Source of the DNA: Natrinema sp. CBA1119
GTDB lineage: Archaea > Halobacteriota > Halobacteria > Halobacteriales > Natrialbaceae
NCBI RefSeq assembly: GCF_002572525.1
Contig: NZ_PDBS01000001.1
Span: forward strand, 2,914,001-2,978,000
DNA: 64,000 bases
Reading direction: 5' to 3'
The position numbers were made by a program, and so were the translations under genes. Below the pieces are notes generated by a model that did no database searches, was not told where the DNA came from, and was given only the letters and a program-made list of their open reading frames with translations. This document shows, piece after piece, positions 1 through 8,085 of the stretch; the first letter of the stretch is position 1, and every line of letters starts with the position of its first letter.

Positions 1-79
1 TTTCAGGAAGTGTCGTACTCTCGTCGATAGAGACGAGATACCGGAGCGTGTCAAGAGTCGCGTCGGACGGGCTGCTCAT
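1..79 (-). CDS. 5' part of a gene running off the left edge, unknown
   Basis: The frame opens with an ATG at 79 and reads MSSPSDATLDTLRYLVSIDE, then continues past the window edge. The ATG overlaps the stop of the 75-aa gene upstream (TGATG), which is the usual sign of translational coupling in haloarchaea. Only 26 residues are visible. The segment around TLRYLVSIDE could be the first helix of a winged-helix regulator, but that is a guess. Confidence 0.4.
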   Translation of the reverse strand, partial: MSSPSDATLDTLRYLVSIDESTTLPE

Positions 80-306
80 CAGGTCCGGGAGGCCGATCTC
101 TTCGATTTTTCGTCGATGTCCCTGAACTGGAGTGCGAGGTCAACGACGTTCGGCCGAACGATCGCGGCGACGGTTAGCGGGAGAAAGATCTCCCGCGGAC
201 CCCCGTCGAAGTTGAGTACCACCGTCCCCTCGGCAGCTTCAAGCACGTCGACACATAGTAATCGCGTAAAAAGATTCAAGGTAGTGACGGGTCCAGATGT
301 GATCAT
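79..306 (-). CDS. small hypothetical protein (75 aa), divergent from cas6
   Basis: This 75-residue protein is not recognised. It has no cysteine pair or membrane helix; the middle is hydrophobic (IFLPLTVAAIV) and the tail is charged. Its stop overlaps the start of the next leftward gene, so the two probably form one transcript. The ATG at 306 lies only 37 bp from the divergent cas6 start, so promoters on both strands would be tightly packed. A start further inside the gene is possible. Confidence 0.45.
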   Translation of the reverse strand: MITSGPVTTLNLFTRLLCVDVLEAAEGTVVLNFDGGPREIFLPLTVAAIVRPNVVDLALQFRDIDEKSKRSASRT

Positions 307-342
307 GAAGCGACATACGATTGTATACTGTCGAGAGGTGTT

Positions 343-1191
343 ATGCGTCGAATCGACCTAACGGTTAAACCAGAGGGCTCGTTCCCGGTGCCGACCGCGA
401 ATGGCTACCAGATCTACGGCGCGGTTCTCTCGGCGCTCGATGGTGTCGACGAGGACGTGAGCACGCGCGTCCATGATTCCTCGATCGGGAGTCTGACGAA
501 CAGCGGCCTCCTCGGGACGTTCGACGGAAGCAATCGCGACCACCACAAACGCGTAATCCGCGACGAGACGTACGATCTCAAGTTGGGCGTCGCCGATCCC
601 CGCGACCAAGAGGTCTTCCAAGCACTCGCCGACGCGTTCGTCTTCAGCGACGATACTCTCGAACTCGCGGACGGCGACTTCCGCGTGCGCGACTTTGCGA
701 GCACGAACACAACCCACGAGGACCTCCTCACTGAAGCCTCAGAGATCGCCGCCCGGTACCACAACACCTTCGAAATTGAGGTCCGCTTCGAGACGCCGAC
801 GTGCATCAAAGAGAGTAGCAATATAACTAACATGTTTCCCGCGAGGCAACACGTATTCGCCTCGGTACTGCGAAAATGGAACGCGACGATCCCGGACGAG
901 CGGGCAGACGAGTTCGAGATTGCGATGACCCGTGAGGACTTCGGGACGAACCTCATCGAGAAACCCGACGCGGACACCTACGAGACGGATAGCGTCCTCG
1001 TCAACCGCGGCGAGGATGGCGGCCCGATCCTCCGCCAGGGGTTTACCGCCGACTGCACGTACAAGTTCAAGGACGCGAGCGAAGCCATCCGGACCGCGGT
1101 GACAGCGCTTGCGCTCTTCAGCGAGTACGCCGGCATCGGCGCGTTCGTCTCGCGCGGCTGTGGGACGGTCTCTGTGGAGGTGAAAGAATGA
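343..1191 (+). CDS. cas6: Cas6, CRISPR repeat endoribonuclease
   Basis: Cas6 cuts the long CRISPR transcript inside each repeat to give mature crRNAs. The 282-aa length fits. The C-terminal stretch YAGIGAFVSRGCGTV (about residues 261-276) is the glycine-rich loop typical of Cas6. It starts the cas operon and is followed by the type I-D effector genes. The next reading frame overlaps its stop by ATGA at 1188. A short AU-rich patch (about 810-830) with rare codons sits in the middle. The start at 343 gives the usual N-terminal MRRIDLTV strand of the first ferredoxin fold. Confidence 0.85.
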   Translation: MRRIDLTVKPEGSFPVPTANGYQIYGAVLSALDGVDEDVSTRVHDSSIGSLTNSGLLGTFDGSNRDHHKRVIRDETYDLKLGVADPRDQEVFQALADAFVFSDDTLELADGDFRVRDFASTNTTHEDLLTEASEIAARYHNTFEIEVRFETPTCIKESSNITNMFPARQHVFASVLRKWNATIPDERADEFEIAMTREDFGTNLIEKPDADTYETDSVLVNRGEDGGPILRQGFTADCTYKFKDASEAIRTAVTALALFSEYAGIGAFVSRGCGTVSVEVKE

Positions 1192-1316
1192 GGGTCCAGA
1201 ATGGGTTTTTAGATAACAGGATCGGCACTGCCACTATTTCAATCCCGTCTCGGACCCTGATGGGAAATGATGGGGCACACCCATATGGGAGATCGACCAA
1301 GGAGAAGCTGAAATGA
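1188..1316 (+). other. cas6-cas10d spacer: 42-codon ORF with a repeat-like sequence (possible crRNA-like RNA)
   Basis: This is the only long gap inside the cas operon. A 42-codon frame fills it exactly: its ATG overlaps the cas6 stop and its TGA overlaps the cas10d start, so it could couple translation of both neighbours. On the minus strand, 1253-1236 reads CCGAGACGGGATTGAAAT, close to the 3' half of the CRISPR repeat (CCCAGAACGGGATTGAAAC) with the crRNA handle almost intact. In haloarchaeal type I-B loci, crRNA-like RNAs (CreA of CreTA, and CreR autorepressors) are encoded beside cas genes; this is a candidate for such an RNA. The predicted peptide resembles nothing known to me. Confidence 0.4.
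1236..1253 (-). ncRNA. degenerate CRISPR repeat half (psi-repeat)
   Basis: Read on the minus strand, the 18 bases end in GGGATTGAAAT, matching the array repeat end GGGATTGAAAC except for the last base. The sequence after it (AGTGGCAGTGCCGATCC) would be the guide if the RNA is loaded like a crRNA. There is no second repeat copy within the 122-bp gap, so processing at the other end is unclear. Confidence 0.4.
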
Positions 1317-3781
1317 CCCACGACACACCCGCCTCAGCGGCCCGCTACGCACACCGGTACATCGTGGATACGCCGCTCATCGGGAACGTCCTCGAGCACG
1401 CGGGCGAGTACGACGCGAAGACGGAGCCGGAAGAGACGACGTCGCTCGCGGCCCACATCATCAACGCGATGACGGTCGGCGTGAACACCTTCGTGTACAA
1501 CGCCGTCGACGGCGGCCGCGACATCATGGAACTCGAAGAGGAACTCTCGGTGCTCGCGGCGGCGCTCGCGCTCCACGACACGAACAAGTACGTCCGCGAG
1601 GCGTACGGTGTCGAGACGGACGGGAACACGAACGAGGCCTTCGACGCCTACTTCGAGAACGGCGACGACTTCGGCGTCGAGGAATTCCTCGGCGAGGGCT
1701 ACCGCGACGACCTCCACTATCTCGTCCAGCGGACGGAGGTGAACGAGGACAGCCGTGAAACCCGCGGAACGCAGACAGAGTTCGCCGGTCTCGATCGGTA
1801 CTGTCAGATTGGCGATCAAGTTGCATCAGTTGTCCTCCGAGACGGTATCAAGGGTGGGTTCGGCAAACTACGCAAGAAACTCGACGACAACGAGGTCCAC
1901 CTCCTCGAATTGACACAGATTGAACAGCCGATCCTCAACGACGAACTCCTCGGCGCGACGAAGGAAGTCATGTCCGGTAAGGACGGTGGCGAGGAGTACG
2001 GCGTCGTCGTCGGGAGCACGCCCGATCGCGTGCTGTACCTCGGCGACGAGGTCGACCGCGACGTGCTTCGAGAACGAACATACGAGAGGGCTAAGCAGAA
2101 TCTTACTGACAATGGCCCATACTCGTTCTCCTGTAAGCTTGGGTGGAACAGTTTTAATTACGATGTTCTTGGTGAATTGAGCCTACCAGTCGAAGAGAAA
2201 ATAGAACAGATTCGTCGGCAAGCTGTCGATCTACTCAAATCCGATGCAGGAGGTATCGAACCACTTGAAAGAGTCCCCGAGGGCTTTGAGGAATACCTTC
2301 CAGGCCTCATCAAAGCAATATACGTTGATGGAGTCGGTGATTTTGATGATAGAAAGTTACAAGACAGATACGAGGAAGTGTATAATTCTATTGAGGGTGG
2401 AAAGAGCACAAAAGGCCAAAAAATAAAACTAGAGTTCATAACAGAATTGGCGAGAAGCTACCAAGAGTTTTCAGGAGAACTTGATTGGCTTCAGAAAAAA
2501 TATGAGCCGAAGCTGAAAGAAGATCTTAAGCCATCAGTAGACGCAATACTCGAATCTGTTAGCGCTCTGTTCGAAATACAGAGCAATGTAGGGATTCCAG
2601 ACAAATCCGAGATGTGCTATCTCTGTGGAAAGCAAACTGAGACCAAGTACCAGAAGGGGCAAAGTGCAGTGTATCGATCATATGAGTTCTCGAAACGTGT
2701 ACCACCCCACGGCGAGTACAAGAAGATCTGCGAGGTGTGTAACCTCGAGTACGCGCTCCTCGCTGACACGTGCGAACGCGCCGACGTCAACCTGAACTCG
2801 AACGTCGGCGTCGCGTACTACTACTTCGACGAGTTTCTTGGAGACATCCGTCTCCGTGGTGGACGCGTCGGCCTCCAGCAGGGCGAGACGATCGACCTCA
2901 GCGACACGGAGGTAGAAACGAGTCTCCTCCGGCCCCAGTACTACGTCCAGCCGTTCAATTTCGGTGGACATCCCGCGATGGGCGAAAAGAACCACCGGAT
3001 GGTCATCGTTCGACAGCTGATGCAGGCGGCACAGGACGCCGGCATGAAGGTCGTCCTCGGCCGCCCGTTCACGCGCTTCGAGAGCTCTAATGCGGCGTTC
3101 GTCGATGAGGATGCGATCCGCCAGCAGGAACTGCTCGATCTGGACGTAATCGATCGGTTCGGACCGCTCCCGTCGTTCGCCGACCGTAACGACGGACACG
3201 AGCAGTCGCACCTCCGACGTGCGCTCGCGCTCTGCAAGATCATCGCTACCATCGGTCAGGAGGCGGGGATGCGGAATTCCTATCTCCAACTCGACCGAGA
3301 CACGTTTCACCACCTCGCTAACTTCGCCGTACAGAACCACGATAACGCGACTCACCTCTCCGACCTCGAGTCGTATCTCGAAACCTACCACACGGCCCAA
3401 CTCATGGACATGAAAACCGTCGCCGAACGAGGAGTCGACCTCTTCGGCGAACAGTACGACAGCAAGTACAAGAAGACGAAAATCTTCCGCGAGGCGATCG
3501 ACGCGTTCCTCAGCGGGAAGAACCAGCGGATGTCCGATGACGACCTCCGCGAACACGTCGCGGCACAAGTGTACGACGCGGCGGACCGCGAAGACTACGC
3601 CGGCTACGTTACCGTAGAAGAGGCGGAAGAGTTCGTCGACGCCCTACAGGCATATCTCGTCGAGAACGATCTCGACTCCCTCAAGAAACTCTCCGACTGG
3701 GAGAACGCGCTCGTTAACTCGTACCTATACGCCTACGAACAGGTTTTGTACGAGGACGATACCGAATCGTCCGATAACTAA
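1313..3781 (+). CDS. cas10d: Cas10d (Csc3), type I-D large subunit with HD nuclease
   Basis: This is the large effector subunit of type I-D complexes; unlike type I-B, the HD nuclease sits here and not on Cas3. The 822-aa protein has His48 and the HD pair at 88-89 (LALHDTNKY) in an N-terminal helical domain, and a zinc finger formed by C435/C438 and C473/C476 (CYLCGKQ and CEVC). The start ATG overlaps the TGA of the small upstream frame. A striking AT-rich block at about 2090-2690 has codon use unlike the GC-rich flanks, suggesting that the middle domain was swapped in by recombination. It would bind DNA with Csc2 and Csc1. Confidence 0.82.
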   Translation: MTHDTPASAARYAHRYIVDTPLIGNVLEHAGEYDAKTEPEETTSLAAHIINAMTVGVNTFVYNAVDGGRDIMELEEELSVLAAALALHDTNKYVREAYGVETDGNTNEAFDAYFENGDDFGVEEFLGEGYRDDLHYLVQRTEVNEDSRETRGTQTEFAGLDRYCQIGDQVASVVLRDGIKGGFGKLRKKLDDNEVHLLELTQIEQPILNDELLGATKEVMSGKDGGEEYGVVVGSTPDRVLYLGDEVDRDVLRERTYERAKQNLTDNGPYSFSCKLGWNSFNYDVLGELSLPVEEKIEQIRRQAVDLLKSDAGGIEPLERVPEGFEEYLPGLIKAIYVDGVGDFDDRKLQDRYEEVYNSIEGGKSTKGQKIKLEFITELARSYQEFSGELDWLQKKYEPKLKEDLKPSVDAILESVSALFEIQSNVGIPDKSEMCYLCGKQTETKYQKGQSAVYRSYEFSKRVPPHGEYKKICEVCNLEYALLADTCERADVNLNSNVGVAYYYFDEFLGDIRLRGGRVGLQQGETIDLSDTEVETSLLRPQYYVQPFNFGGHPAMGEKNHRMVIVRQLMQAAQDAGMKVVLGRPFTRFESSNAAFVDEDAIRQQELLDLDVIDRFGPLPSFADRNDGHEQSHLRRALALCKIIATIGQEAGMRNSYLQLDRDTFHHLANFAVQNHDNATHLSDLESYLETYHTAQLMDMKTVAERGVDLFGEQYDSKYKKTKIFREAIDAFLSGKNQRMSDDDLREHVAAQVYDAADREDYAGYVTVEEAEEFVDALQAYLVENDLDSLKKLSDWENALVNSYLYAYEQVLYEDDTESSDN

Positions 3782-3800
3782 TCCTATTCACTGATCCACA

Positions 3801-4742
3801 ATGACACTCACGTACCCCGAAACCGGCCTCGTCGACTCGTTCGAAATCTACCGCACGCAGAAGCCGAGCGTCACGCTCGTCGTCGAACGCGAGATTACCG
3901 AACCGACGCTGTTCCGCAACTCCAACAACGACCGTGCGGAGACCCAACAGTTCGGTGACCAGTTGCACGCACAGGTGAACGGTGAGAAGTTCACGAGCAA
4001 GGAGCGGCTCAGCGGTCTCGACCTGCTCCGGTCGCTCGACGACGAACTGGTCGGCGACGAATACACGTATAACGAACCTGCGACGCTCGACGAGTCGATC
4101 AACGTCGGAACGCTCACGTACGGCCTCGCCGGCACCGGCGACCAGGACTTTGCGATCAAGTCCCGCGTCATCGAGGGCTACACGTACACGACCGACGAGT
4201 ACGACCTGATGAACAAGGAGACCCGGAACGCGGTGTACGAGTCCGGGACGATGCGTACTGACGAGAACGAACAGTCCAAAGCGCTGTTCGACTACGTCAA
4301 AGTCCAACCAGGGAACTCGCTCGTCCACTTCGTCACGCTCGAAGCCGCGACGGGACCAATGCTCCTCTACGCGCTCCACAACGTTCTCAACACGGGACGG
4401 TACGGAGCCCGCGAGACGCGGACCGGGCGTAATGTCCGCAACTCGATCCGTGGCGTTATCCTCGGTGATCACGACACATCGCTCTCGACAGGAGAGCTCC
4501 TGATGGAATACCACGAGGAGGACAACGAGGTCGGGGACAGTATTGCTGAATATGTCGAGGACGTCCGCCGAACCGACTGGGAGGTTTACGGCGACTTCCA
4601 CGATGCGGACGCATTCCCTGAGTGGTACGAGGGGATGCGGGCCGTGGCGTCGCGGGAGACTGACGACGCCGACGAGATCCTCCTAGAGGAATTCGGTCGT
4701 CTCACCGAAGCGGCGACGGACGTGTTCAGTGCCGATGATTGA
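3801..4742 (+). CDS. csc2: Csc2 (Cas7), type I-D backbone subunit
   Basis: Csc2 forms the helical filament that holds the crRNA in type I-D complexes. The 313-aa protein has the family pattern LVHFVTLEAATGPMLLYAL followed by RYGARETRTGRNVRNSIRG (about 180-218). It lacks the N-terminal DANPNGDP-like motif of type I-B Cas7, which is the main reason for choosing subtype I-D. It starts 19 bp after cas10d and its end overlaps csc1, consistent with one operon. Confidence 0.8.
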   Translation: MTLTYPETGLVDSFEIYRTQKPSVTLVVEREITEPTLFRNSNNDRAETQQFGDQLHAQVNGEKFTSKERLSGLDLLRSLDDELVGDEYTYNEPATLDESINVGTLTYGLAGTGDQDFAIKSRVIEGYTYTTDEYDLMNKETRNAVYESGTMRTDENEQSKALFDYVKVQPGNSLVHFVTLEAATGPMLLYALHNVLNTGRYGARETRTGRNVRNSIRGVILGDHDTSLSTGELLMEYHEEDNEVGDSIAEYVEDVRRTDWEVYGDFHDADAFPEWYEGMRAVASRETDDADEILLEEFGRLTEAATDVFSADD

Positions 4743-5436
4743 GCAGACGTACGAGGCACAGCTGTACGCTCCGCTGTTCTACTCGAGCGCGGAGGGGAGG
4801 TCCGTCCGGACACAGCCGATGCTATCCGCGACCGCACTTATGCACGCGATCGGCTACCGGTACTGCGGCCTCGAGAAGCGGTACGCACTCGTTGGCGACG
4901 ACGCGACATCTCCTTCGTACGATCACCTCCGCGAGCTACCGCTATTCGTGAGCGACATGCGCCCAGTCGCTGTCAAGGCCGATGAACGGACGTTTCGGAG
5001 TACCGACTACCGCTCCGAACGGCACTTCACGACGGCGGATCCGAACGTTGCCGAACAGGTGACCGGTGGGAAGTCAGTCCCGGAGGTTCTCGAACGCTCG
5101 GGTGCCGGCTGGCAGACCATCCGCCGATATCACGGCCTCTCACCCGGATCAAAATTTGAATTCACCGTCTGGAGTGACGAGCCCCTTCCAGAGCGGCCGT
5201 CGTTTCGAATGGGTATCGGACAAACGGGGGAGTTCCGCGCGAGCGAAACCGACCTCAACCAGCTCGTACTGAACGAGTTCCTCCTTGAGGAAGTCTACGA
5301 CCTCCCGACGGAGACGCTCAGCGAACTCTTGGAGCGGAGCGACTCGTTCAAGCGCGGTAACGATCCTCGACTCCAGCACTTCGTCGGCGTCGATCCGAAG
5401 TACGCACGTGAGACGATCATCCCGGAGCTGAGCTAG
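4735..5436 (+). CDS. csc1: Csc1 (Cas5), type I-D subunit
   Basis: Csc1 is the Cas5 of type I-D and caps the 5' handle of the crRNA. The protein is about 233 aa. Its N-terminus (YEAQLYAPLFYSSAEGRSV) has the Cas5 strand-plus-loop arrangement, followed by PMLSATALMHAIGYRY. I prefer the ATG at 4735 over the in-frame GTG at 4729; either overlaps csc2 by a few bases. The stop touches the cas3' ATG at 5437. Assignment rests largely on position and size, supported by the N-terminal pattern. Confidence 0.75.
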   Translation: MIEQTYEAQLYAPLFYSSAEGRSVRTQPMLSATALMHAIGYRYCGLEKRYALVGDDATSPSYDHLRELPLFVSDMRPVAVKADERTFRSTDYRSERHFTTADPNVAEQVTGGKSVPEVLERSGAGWQTIRRYHGLSPGSKFEFTVWSDEPLPERPSFRMGIGQTGEFRASETDLNQLVLNEFLLEEVYDLPTETLSELLERSDSFKRGNDPRLQHFVGVDPKYARETIIPELS

Positions 5437-7320
5437 ATGCGTGTCCGGAGTGCCACGCTTGCGACTGAACCGCCCGCCGAGGGGTTCGCTGAACGGGACT
5501 TCGACCACGCCCGGGCGTTCCAGAACCGCATCGCCGAGTGGGCGCACGACGACGCCACGGAACCGGTCGGTGTCCTCCGAGCACCGACCGGTGCGGGGAA
5601 GACCGCGACGTTCTACGAGGTGGTCAAGGAGAACGCCCTGACGCTCGTCGTCTACCCAACGAACGCACTCCTTGACCAACAGCTCGAACGGTTCCGCGAG
5701 TGGGATGATATCAGCGCTGAACCGCTCAATGCCGACACGCTCACCGGTCACGGAGACGAACGCGTCGAGAACCTCCTACAGCATGCCGACCGCTTCGAAG
5801 GCCACGACGTCGTCGTCACGAACCCCGATATCTTGCAGGCGATCATTCAGGACATGTATCAGGGTTCGACGAAGCCGATGGCGTTCTTCAACCGTTTCGA
5901 CGCAGTTGTCTACGACGAGTTTCACTTCTACGACGATCTCGCTGCGAGCGGGCTCCTCCTGCAGATGCACGTCATGCACGACCGGCGCGGAACGGACATC
6001 CTCCTCGCGTCCGCAACGCCGAACGAGTCGTTCGTCGAATTCGTCGAGGACGAACTCTCGCTCCCAGTCCGAGACATCACCGCCGAGTACGTCTCTGACG
6101 GCGATCAGTTCCGCCAGCCGGTGACCGTGGACAGACATGAGGCCCGTACGATCGCCGAGGAGCGGGAGGCCGTCGCGGAGCGTCTCCAAGAACTCGTCGA
6201 CGACGCTAACGACCTCAACGAACCGCAGGTCGCGCTCGTATTCAACAGCGTTGCCGCAAGCAACGACTTCCACGCGTATCTCGCGGAGGTGTTCCCCGAA
6301 GTGTTCGAACACGCCGTGAAGGACAACGGGTTCGACACGAACGATCCGGACGCGGATCTCAAGTCCGGGAATTTCTTCGTTCTCAACACGACAAGCAAGG
6401 GTGAAGTCGGATTGGACTACGACATTCAGACGCTGTTCATGGAGACTCCGGCAACGCCGAGCGCGTTCCTCCAGCGGTTCGGACGTGCCGGCCGGGAGCA
6501 CGAAGCAATCGTCCACCTGTTCGGCCTCGGCGATATGGCGTGGCCGGACGAAATGAGCTATCTCGACTTCGTCGACTCGATTTACGACGCGCTCGGAGCG
6601 CATCGAAGCCGAGACGAGGAGATCGCGACCCTCCGAAGTCTCGTCGGGATGCGTGGGGCGTACGCGATTCACTCTCGGATGGCCGACGACGAGTGGTTTG
6701 GACCGGAGCTGTTCGAGGACTTCGAGTCGGTCTCCGAGTACGGAAAGTGGCGCGCGTTCTTCCGCGCCGTTGACTCGACCTTAGAGAGTGCCGGCGAGTT
6801 CGGGTCCCCAATCATGCAGAACAGCTCCACCCGGAAAATACTCGACTTCGCACGACACTGTTTCGGGACCTTCGAGAGCCTCCGTGGCCGCTCGTTACCT
6901 GTTGACATTCGGTATCCACGGGGTGACAGAGAGGCGCTCACGTCATACGACCTCTTGACGACGCTTCGATACTACGACATCGAGAATATTGAGTCCGACG
7001 GGACACTCGTCGTCAAGCGTCGAGGCTCGGAGCAACCGGTCGCGGTCACCGCTCGATTCCCCGGGTACAATAATCGACCACGTGACTACAGTGGTTCCAA
7101 CAGCGGGATCGAGGAAATGTTCTCCCGGTGGATCTACCCAGAGATCGAGGATTCCGATCTCACCGAGACAGAAGTCGACGAGGGTGTACTTCGCCAGTTT
7201 TTCTCCGATCTCTCGCTACCGAAGGCGGTGGTGCCGATCGAAGTCCGATACGGCCAGTACGCCGCATACGTCCAACAGGACGGAGTCACGTCCGTGGACA
7301 TCGAGCGCCGCCAAATATGA
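5437..7320 (+). CDS. cas3: Cas3' helicase, type I-D (no HD domain)
   Basis: This SF2 helicase unwinds target DNA after recognition. The 627-aa protein has Walker A APTGAGKT (49-56), motif Ia (VVYPTNALLDQQ), a Walker B variant YDEFH (about 159-163), SATP (about 192) and a motif VI-like QRFGRAGRE (about 347-355). No HD nuclease domain precedes the helicase, as expected for type I-D, where the HD is on Cas10d. The TGA overlaps the ATG of the cas1 remnant, where cas4 would normally start. Confidence 0.85.
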   Translation: MRVRSATLATEPPAEGFAERDFDHARAFQNRIAEWAHDDATEPVGVLRAPTGAGKTATFYEVVKENALTLVVYPTNALLDQQLERFREWDDISAEPLNADTLTGHGDERVENLLQHADRFEGHDVVVTNPDILQAIIQDMYQGSTKPMAFFNRFDAVVYDEFHFYDDLAASGLLLQMHVMHDRRGTDILLASATPNESFVEFVEDELSLPVRDITAEYVSDGDQFRQPVTVDRHEARTIAEEREAVAERLQELVDDANDLNEPQVALVFNSVAASNDFHAYLAEVFPEVFEHAVKDNGFDTNDPDADLKSGNFFVLNTTSKGEVGLDYDIQTLFMETPATPSAFLQRFGRAGREHEAIVHLFGLGDMAWPDEMSYLDFVDSIYDALGAHRSRDEEIATLRSLVGMRGAYAIHSRMADDEWFGPELFEDFESVSEYGKWRAFFRAVDSTLESAGEFGSPIMQNSSTRKILDFARHCFGTFESLRGRSLPVDIRYPRGDREALTSYDLLTTLRYYDIENIESDGTLVVKRRGSEQPVAVTARFPGYNNRPRDYSGSNSGIEEMFSRWIYPEIEDSDLTETEVDEGVLRQFFSDLSLPKAVVPIEVRYGQYAAYVQQDGVTSVDIERRQI

Positions 7321-7700
7321 ACGAGGTATTGAGCGGTCTGCGCTGCTACAACCACGATCCCTTCCTGGGCGTGCTCCACGCCGATCGGCACGGACGACCG
7401 TCGCTCGCGCTTGATCTCCAAGAGGAGTTCCGGCCGCTGTTCTGTGACGCGCTCGTCACGCGCCTGATCAACCGAGGGACGATCACGCACGATCAGTTCG
7501 GAAACGATAACCGACTCACCGACGACGGCTTCCAAGCGTACTTGAACAAGTTCGACGACTACACGGACGAAAAGTTGACACATCCGCACTTCGAGTACCG
7601 CGTGAGTCGTCGAAAGGCGATCCGACAGCAAGTGATCCTCCTGCGGAAAGCGATAACGGGTGAGCTCGACGACTACCACGCACTGGAGGTGTCGCGATGA
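7317..7700 (+). pseudogene. cas1: Cas1, C-terminal fragment only (cas4 and cas1 5' part deleted)
   Basis: The 127-aa frame matches only the C-terminal part of the Cas1 integrase: GLRCYNHDPFLGVLHADRHG, then RPSLALDLQEEFRPLFCDAL. Full-length Cas1 is about 320-330 aa. The conserved His (GVLH) and the acidic residues of LDLQEEFRP remain, but the N-terminal dimerisation domain and the first catalytic Glu are gone. Between cas3' and cas2 one expects cas4 and full cas1; here the fragment joins cas3' directly through an ATGA overlap, so one in-frame deletion of about 1.2 kb is the simplest explanation. It should not integrate spacers. Confidence 0.85.
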
Positions 7701-7969
7701 GACTCGCAGTGACATACGATGTCAGCGACGACACGAATCGTCGGCGCGTCTATCGGACGCTGGAACGATATGGGGCATGGCGACAGTACAGCGTCTTCGA
7801 ACTCGACGTGTCGAAGAGCGAGCGGGTCGAGCTTGAAGACGAACTCGAAGAACACATCGACCCGGCGGACGGAGATCGAGTCCGGCTGTATCGGCTCTGC
7901 GAAGCCTGCCAAGAGGCGACGACAGATCTCGGGACCGAACCACCGGACGAGCAATCGAACGTCATCTGA
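7697..7969 (+). CDS. cas2: Cas2, adaptation subunit
   Basis: The 90-aa protein has the Cas2 ferredoxin fold opening MRLAVTYDVSDDTNRRRVY with the conserved Asp in the first strand, then the RYGAWRQYSVFEL strand. Cas2 bridges two Cas1 dimers during spacer integration. The ATG overlaps the stop of the cas1 fragment. The gene itself looks intact although its partner is not, so the deletion may be recent or Cas2 may be kept for another reason. Confidence 0.85.
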   Translation: MRLAVTYDVSDDTNRRRVYRTLERYGAWRQYSVFELDVSKSERVELEDELEEHIDPADGDRVRLYRLCEACQEATTDLGTEPPDEQSNVI

Positions 7970-8085
7970 CGTCGGCTTTCGTCGACCTTTTTTAAAGCCG
8001 TGTACAGCAGGGGTCCACGAGAGCGAGCCGCGCTGTCGTGGGTAGAGTAAGGTTTATGGACTCGCTCGAACAAAAATCACCCCCT
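7970..8085 (+). promoter_or_regulatory. CRISPR leader and array promoter
   Basis: The 116-bp stretch between cas2 and the first repeat is the leader side, because repeats read toward the crRNA handle ATTGAAAC on the plus strand and the degenerate repeat is at the far end. A TATA-like TTTATGG at 8053-8059 lies about 27-33 bp before the first repeat, a fitting distance for array transcription. A T-run (CTTTTTTAAAG, about 7987-7997) could end the cas transcript. Confidence 0.6.

Noticed and set aside
280-343. Match of the crRNA-like guide near 1236 to the cas6 promoter
   Set aside because: By eye the best alignment is about 9 of 14 bases without a clear PAM or seed, so I do not claim a target.
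1313-4742. Type I-B assignment (Cas8b, Csh2) for the effector genes
   Set aside because: The large subunit carries the HD nuclease, Cas3 has none, and the Cas7 lacks the type I-B N-terminal motif. All three point to type I-D.
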